Assembly: GCF_026210795.1 (NCBI RefSeq)
Contig: NC_089446.1
Location: 3,377,001 to 3,441,000, forward strand
Reading direction: 5' to 3'
From: Rhizophagus irregularis
Taxonomy: Eukaryota; Glomeromycota; Glomeromycetes; Glomerales; Glomeraceae
Length of the DNA stretch: 64,000 nucleotides
Shown: one piece after another, positions 58,991-64,000 of the stretch
How the letters are laid out: the number at the start of each line of letters is the position of its first letter
How positions within the stretch are numbered: the stretch's first letter is position 1
Notes under the pieces: generated by a model
What the model saw: the letters and a program-made list of their open reading frames with translations, nothing else
Database searches by the model: none
What the model was told of the DNA's origin: nothing
Made by a program: the position numbers and the translations under genes

Positions 58991-59055
58991 ATCTTAAAAA
59001 ATTTCTCGATGATGCCGATAACGAAGAATCTATTCTTCTTATAGATGAATTTTAA

Positions 59056-59310
59056 CTCTTTCCTCCGCTTCCTTTCTCTCTTCTTCTTTTCCTTCTTCGT
59101 TATTTTCCTCCTTTCCTCCCTTCTTCTCTCTCTTCTTCGCTCGTATTCTCCCTCTCTTCTTTTTCTTCTTTTTCACTTTTTTCTTCTCTTCTTTCCTTCT
59201 TCTCTCCTTCTTCGTTCTTTTCCTCCCTTCCCTTTCCTTCCTCCTTCCTTTTCCTCTTTCATTTCCCTTCCCTTCCCTTCCTCCTTCCTTTTCCTCTTTA
59301 ATTTCACCAG
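59056..59310. repeat. Long polypyrimidine/polypurine tract
   Basis: About 250 nt almost purely C/T on the + strand (CTTCCTTTCTCTCTTCTTC and so on), starting directly after the stop of the broken paralog. Both strands give open frames because of the bias (Lys/Glu/Arg on minus, Phe/Leu/Ser on plus). I do not call either as a gene. Mirror-like segments could favour triplex DNA. Confidence 0.85.
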
Positions 59311-59611
59311 TAGAATCCATTATTTTTTTGATTTTTTGTTTCTCGGTACTTGGTACTGATTTCGTCCGTTTCTTTGGCTCTCTTTTGACGCTTTCTTTCA
59401 CGTTCATGTTTAAGTCATTGTTTGGGTATTTTTCTCCTTTTGTTATTTCATTTCTCAGGTTAGTACTTTGATATCCATTTTATTATAATTTTTAAATGTA
59501 AAAGTTTATGCGAAGCGCATGGGAATTTTATATCTGATTTTTTTATCTTAATTTTTATAGTCGTCATCTTTACTTTAAAGTACAAAATTAGAAATACAAT
59601 CGCCACTGGTT

Positions 59612-60375
59612 ACAAACCTGGATATACCGAAAACTCGTTATATCGAACCAAATAGTGCAGAACTATTTATCCAAAACTCGTGTTTGTTTGATCAAATATA
59701 TTATATACTGAATGATCACGTGAATTAAAATTGGATAATCTTTTTCTTTATCGGAATACAAAATTTAAAAAAAAACCCGATATTAACACAATATATCAAC
59801 AAAGAAAAGGGATTATGTCAACAAATCTTGTGTTACAATATTTTGCTGTGCAAATGCAACCCCGTGTTATGAAAAATGTCAACTACAAAAACCTTCCTGT
59901 TCATTATTTTTGGAATAAGAAGGCGTGAATGCAAGTTAGTATTTTAATGAAATTCTTCTTGAACTTAATCTCTTGAACTTAATGCATGAAATTCTTCTAA
60001 TATATATTTATTTCTTTTATTTCTTAGTTTTGATGGAAAAATTGATGACCTTGATATGTTAATTTCTAGCTGATATTAACGCGTATGGATATGTTCATAT
60101 TGAGGATGAAATGCTAGAGGGTGGACTTACTGATGAAGAAATTGTTGATAGGGTATGAATACAAAAATGAAATAACTTATTTATACAGAAAAAGTTACTT
60201 TGGCAGTAGTTAAAAGATTTATAAACGAATCTATAAGATTTTTATACGCAGAAGTGGGTAAAGAATTAAATAATATAATATAATAATAAAGATAATTCAT
60301 AATTCACCTTAATTATTTTTAATCATGTGATTTGATTTTATTGGTAGAATTTATATACCGCGTTATATCCAGTGA
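59612..60375 (+). mobile_element. Internally deleted pogo-type remnant
   Basis: Two short pieces match the pogo transposase: NLPVHYFWNKKA-stop-MQVS (Trp to stop) near 59890..59935, and a C-terminal block YVHIEDEMLEGGLTDEEIVD near 60080..60150. The ends CTGGATATACCG and, inverted, CTGGATATAACGCGG look like decayed terminal repeats. The catalytic core is deleted, so this is a third, dead relative of the elements at 11.4 and 26.5 kb. Confidence 0.6.
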
Positions 60376-60615
60376 CGACCGCAATCTCAATTTTATTAAT
60401 CGAAAAAAATAAGTAGTACCAAGAAAATTCTCAGAAAATTTTCTTGATGATCGCAATTAATTGGATTTAAATTTAAAAATTGTCAATCGTAATTTCAATT
60501 TCAATTTCAATTTATTTATTAATCAGCCTTTGAAAAATAAGGCCCATCAATTTCTAAAAATAGCTAAACGCGAATTTAATTTTAATGATTATTCTGTTAT
60601 ATTAACAAAATTGAT

Positions 60616-61689
60616 GGTGATCATCGTACTTTCTTCCCCGGTGGGCTCTGCCCATTTTTTCCCATGAAGTTATGGATGAAAAATATGAGGATTTTTTGCC
60701 TTGAGTGATAGTAAAAGGACTTTTCGACGTTATATGAAGTTATTACCGAAGTCTTTAGTTTCGCCCAAACTCCTTACGGCTTATATTGAGTTAGGACCGT
60801 TATCATGAGTCTTGGAGTTACCAATAATACTGTAAGATGGCAGTTCCATACGAACGTTCCCCTGGGCTTTCTGAAAGGTTGAAAAGTAGTGCGTTTCGGT
60901 TCTTACGCCTTTAAAGTCTAACTGGCCAAGTGGTTCGCAGGCCGGACCAGTATTTCTTGGAAGGAGCTCCTGACCAACGTATTTCTTGCTAGTTGATGTT
61001 GTTAACTGGGGAGTTAGTCTTCTAAAATAAGGAGACGGAGTTGAGGTGTATGTTTGGTGTTTTTTACTCAGGTTTTTTCTCATTGCACTTCGAGTTTTCC
61101 TGAGGTTTATGTCTTTATTTTTTGTTTTTTGTTTTTCTTGGTCATTTTTTTTGGTGTAACCTTATCTTCTTTGGGGGTGGAGGGATACTGGAAAATTTGA
61201 TCGTCATGGTGGTTTGGTGTTACTAATTTTCAAAATCGATGATCATCCGGGTGATAAGGGGCTGACAGGTTGGGTACCGCAATTTTTTGTAGATGCCGAT
61301 CAAGGTGGTCACATGATGGACTATCATTGGATTGACTTATCTAGGTAGATCTTAGGTCGAAGGAGATCTTTATGAAATAGGTTTGTTATCCATAATATGT
61401 AGTCAAATAGGGGATTATTTTACTTTTTGGTGCATTGCGCACTTTTTGGTTTGTTTTCATTCTTTTAGTTATAGTTTTCTTTCCTGTTCGCCCCTTTTTT
61501 GGGGTTGATTTTTTTTCCTTTTAAATCCGATTTTTTTGAGCAGGCAGGCTTCTAGGTTTTTAACTCTTTTGGCTAGCCTTGTAGCTTTCTTTATGTAGTA
61601 GGTTATCCTCGAACTGTTGTAAAGTTACTCTTTCGTACCATTAACTTAATAAAATCCTTGATTGGCTCAAAAAAAAAAAAAAAAAAAAA
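60616..61689 (+). mobile_element. 5'-truncated LINE 3' end with poly(A) tail
   Basis: The target duplication ATATTAACAAAATTGAT occurs at 60599-60615 and 61689-61705. The insert ends in an uninterrupted run of about 21 A after CTTAATAAAATCCTTGATTG. It is markedly richer in G and C than its surroundings. No reverse-transcriptase motifs are visible, so only the 3' UTR-proximal end is present. The minus-strand frame 60781..61083 is a chance read. The clean tail and exact duplication suggest a recent insertion. Confidence 0.85.
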
Positions 61690-61705
61690 TATTAACAAAA
61701 TTGAT

Positions 61706-62034
61706 CAATTTGCACTTTTTTTTAACAATAATAGTTAGATAATATAAAATAGATAGTCATAACGCTATTATGTAATAATAAAAGAGTGATTTCTAATTAA
61801 ACTCAATTCCAATTGTTTGTTTGTAAATTCTAATCATTTGATTGTGACGTAAATCATGATCATCTTCCGATTTCTGAAACTATTTTTCACAAATATATAC
61901 TGTATTGATATTGATGGACTGAAATTTAAAATGCCCCATGATTTTTTAGAAAACAACTTATTAGCATAGCGCCCAATCACAAAGATAGCACTGAAAATAT
62001 AAGATCAGCTGATACTAACAACTGTGATCTGTAT
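61706..62034. other. Intergenic, no gene seen
   Basis: Short A+T-rich spacer between the LINE tail and the next satellite array. No open frame of note. Confidence 0.4.
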
Positions 62035-62760
62035 ATGGTGATTAAGACCGATTAGAATCACGATTGTTAAGAAAAATTCTTGGGAATTTTTCTTGATACT
62101 GCTTATTTTAAAGTTTAAAGACCGATCAGCAAACTGAAATCACGATTTCAAGAAAAATTCTCGCGAATTTTTCTTGATACCGCTTATTTTTAAAGTTTAA
62201 ATAAATTGAAATCACGATTTTTTAAGAAAAATTCTCGCAAATTTTTCTTGATGCTGCTTATTTTAAAGTTTAAAGACCGATTAGCAAACTGAAATCATGA
62301 TTTCAAGAAAAATTCTCGCGAATTTTTCTTGATACCGCTTTATTTTTAAAGTTTAAATAAATTGAAATCACGATTTTTTAAGAAAAATTCTCGCGAATTT
62401 TTCTTGATGCTGCTTATTTTAAAGTTTAAAGACCGATTAGTAAACTGAAATCACGATTTCAAGAAAAATTCTTGCGAATTTTTCTTGATACCGCTTATTT
62501 TTAAAGTTTAAATAAATTGAAATCACGATTTTTTAAGAAAAATTCTCGCGAATTTTTCTTGATACTGCTTATTTTAAAGTTTAAAGACCGATTAGCAAAC
62601 TGAAATCACGATTTCAAGAAAAATTCTCGCGAATTTTTCTTGATACTGCTTATTTTTAAAGTTTAAAGACTGATTAGTAAACTAAGATCACGATTTTAAG
62701 AAAAATTCTCACGAATTTTTCTTGATACAGACTGATTAGTAAATTGAAATCATGATTTTT
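62035..62760. repeat. Dyad-satellite array, ~9-10 units
   Basis: Same unit and same alternating linker types as 41160..43015 (AAATAAATTGAAATCACG, and AAAGACCGATTAGCAAACTG), with TCTCGCGAAT rather than TCTTGCGAAT prevailing in the dyad, so this array has its own homogenised variant. Confidence 0.92.
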
Positions 62761-62934
62761 AAATATGATTGTCTATATTTGACTAACTTTAATAATGATT
62801 GATCATTTTGTTAGAATTGTTAATTTTAGATACATAGTATGATATTATCGATACTTTTGCAATTGTAACGGATTTTGAAATCTATTATAAAATAGTTTTT
62901 TTTAGTTAAATAAATCATTTCGACTTTTTAGTAA

Positions 62935-63235
62935 CTTTAGATAGTATAGAGTTATATTTGTGATCAAATTTTCTTTGTTAACGGTACACGTTTCTCTAAA
63001 GTATCATAGATAGTATAGAAATTACATATTTGTGATCGAATTTTCTTTGTTAACGGTACGCGTTTCTCTAGAATCACGATTGTTCACAATTTAGTTACCC
63101 TAGATAGTATAGAGTCATATTTGTGATCGAATTTTCTTTGTTAACGGTATGCGTTTCTGCAGTCACGATTGTTCATAAATAAATGTGATTGAATTTTCTG
63201 TTAATGGTACGCGTTTCTCCATCATTCATACATTT
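62935..63235. repeat. Four ~60-65-bp direct repeats upstream of a gene
   Basis: GATAGTATAGAGTTATATTT is followed by GTGATC(A/G)AATTTTCTTTGTT, then AACGGTACGCGTTTCTC, repeated four times with decreasing completeness and ending about 70 nt before the ATG at 63309. The position suggests promoter repeats. Confidence 0.8.
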
Positions 63236-63308
63236 TGCATTTATCATTTACGTATTCTTTCTTATTTTTACGTGTTCTCATTCATATTCGTATGTTTATG
63301 TCAAAAAA

Positions 63309-63662
63309 ATGAATCAACAAGAAGAAATTTCCTTGATCAAAAAACAAAATGAACTCATCTTGGAAAGATTAAAGTATGATAGATTTTTTATAAGAATAAA
63401 TTTAAATGAATATTATTACTAATGAGTTATTTTTTAAAGTTCTTTAGATGATGGTACTTTTGCTGCGTTATCCACAAATATTCGCAGGCCTACTACGTCG
63501 TCCACAACCTCCCCGTTGACGTGTCATCTTTATCAGCTCGTGAAAATATTCGCAGACCTTCTACGTTATCCACAACCTTCCCCGTTGACGTGTCATCTTT
63601 ATCAGTTCGTGGAAATTCTCGCAGATCCTCTACGTCGTCCACAACCTTCCCCGTTGACGTAA
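63309..63662 (+). CDS. Partial gene: Ser/Thr/Arg-rich 66-bp repeat protein
   Basis: ATG 63309 begins MNQQEEISLIKKQNELILER, a short coiled-coil start. After a probable intron ending TTCTTTAG (about 63443), three 66-bp repeats encode STLSTTFPVDVSSLSVRG-like units with Arg-Arg doublets (NIRRPST, NSRRSST), ending at a GTAAGT donor (about 63660). The first repeat lacks one base relative to the others, and I could not join exon 1 in phase, so the gene may be broken. It continues or ends beyond what I can assign. No known function. Confidence 0.35.
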
Positions 63663-64000
63663 GTTATTAATATAAGTCTAATCATACTTTTTTAAAAAAA
63701 AAATTCAATTTTGTAAAAAAACTAAAAAAACTAATAATGTATGATATGTATGATTAAAAGACACACAATAAAAGTTTTGTTGCAAACCCGAAAAAAAAAT
63801 ACATATCTAAGTTAGATATAATAAGTACGTTAGATATAACGAATGAAATGTATACGTTGTGTATGGTACGTATATACATTAAATAATAATTCAATTTGGG
63901 GGTGACGAAAACAAGTACAGTATGGAATCCTATGTATGTATGTATGGTGACCTATGTATGGATGTATGGTGGCTCATGTATAGTATATTACTATTGTGAT
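63663..64000. other. Right edge, simple repeats
   Basis: No gene seen. ATGTATG and GTACGTA-type short repeats (63820..63990) run to the edge. Confidence 0.5.

Larger units (their letters stand above)
55108..59008. mobile_element. ~3.9-kb insertion with CGGGAAATTTTTTG-type inverted ends
   Basis: The left end CGGGAAATTTTTTGGGG plus GCAGATCTGC and the right end (inverted) CGAGAAATTTTTTAAGATGCAG are inverted repeats. Removing the segment and one of two flanking AT dinucleotides rejoins the host frame as YYHDADNEES, which supports the borders. Subterminal DNA on both sides is rich in CAGATCTGC and CTGCGCAG palindromes. The inside holds mini-exon array 2 and a hAT fold-back element. No transposase recognised. 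The same terminus occurs at 10804 beside a zinc-finger frame. Confidence 0.65.
53751..59055 (+). pseudogene. Paralog of the acidic-repeat family gene, broken and split by a 3.9-kb insertion
   Basis: ATG 53751 (MDSIDKESKLKEI) begins a likely exon 1. A second exon near 53895 reads KVRTKTFKEMKELEIR with an in-frame TGA. The main exon starts after TTATGCGCAG (54168) and runs ...MARNLRELLLNIDKLPDQQS, AEINRQNGFRNYLNFLKIYK and KIEIFCN, collinear with the C-terminal domain of the 38638 gene. A one-base loss near 54818 shifts the frame. The other frame continues NLDVVFFKSSSINVATYECW and on to DNEESPRYYH at 55107. The C-terminus DADNEESILLIDEF-stop reappears at 59009..59055 after the insertion. It lacks the acidic repeats. 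No functional product expected. Confidence 0.7.

Noticed and set aside
59039-59407. Lys/Glu/Arg-rich minus-strand frame and Phe/Leu/Ser-rich plus-strand frame
   Set aside because: Both follow from the polypyrimidine/polypurine bias. No homology-like motifs or splice context.
60781-61083. 100-aa minus-strand frame
   Set aside because: Lies in the 3' region of a + strand LINE fragment and shows no recognisable domain.

Overview
The window looks like nuclear DNA of an arbuscular mycorrhizal fungus close to Rhizophagus (Glomeromycotina). This is inference. It rests on the extreme A+T content, the short introns (about 50-90 nt) with GTAAGT-like donors and yTnAy branch sites, the load of DNA transposons, and several protein families I recall as expanded in Rhizophagus. 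There is no operon structure, and I found no rRNA, tRNA or CRISPR array.

Region 1 (1-9.8 kb) holds ordinary host-type genes that assemble cleanly once spliced: an unknown 176-aa protein, an ADP-ribosyltransferase-like protein, an alpha/beta-hydrolase with Ala at the nucleophile position, a SAM-dependent methyltransferase, and a complete cytochrome P450. The last three lie in tandem on the + strand. A joint metabolic role is possible but not shown.

Region 2 (10-28.7 kb) has a zinc-finger fragment, a decayed pogo/Tigger element, and two inverted, diverged copies of an OTT_1508-like deaminase gene. It also has a tandem array of mini-exon/intron units, two fold-back MITEs, a possible LRR pseudogene, the 3' part of a spliced gene made of small exons, and a second pogo element whose three-exon transposase is fully open.

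Region 3 (29-35.7 kb) is a LINE-type ORF1 pseudogene hit by at least five later insertions: three hAT-type MITEs, one PIF/Harbinger-type MITE and one fold-back hAT-type element. All five have exact target duplications. A truncated hAT element follows.

Region 4 (35.7-54 kb) holds palindrome-centred satellites, an acidic-repeat protein of an unrecognised family, a decayed tnp2/CACTA-like transposase gene, and a Pro/Ser-rich zinc-knuckle gene with a duplicated exon.

Region 5 (53.7-64 kb) holds a broken paralog of the acidic-repeat gene. It is split by a ~3.9-kb insertion that carries a second, longer mini-exon/intron array and a fold-back hAT. After it come a third pogo remnant, a 5'-truncated LINE with a 21-nt poly(A) tail and matching target duplications, more satellite, and a partial Ser/Thr/Arg-rich repeat gene at the right edge.

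The most unusual structure is the repeated exon-plus-intron unit, seen in two clearly related arrays (16.6-17.5 kb and 55.5-57.6 kb). Each unit keeps a donor, an acceptor and an intron-internal hairpin.
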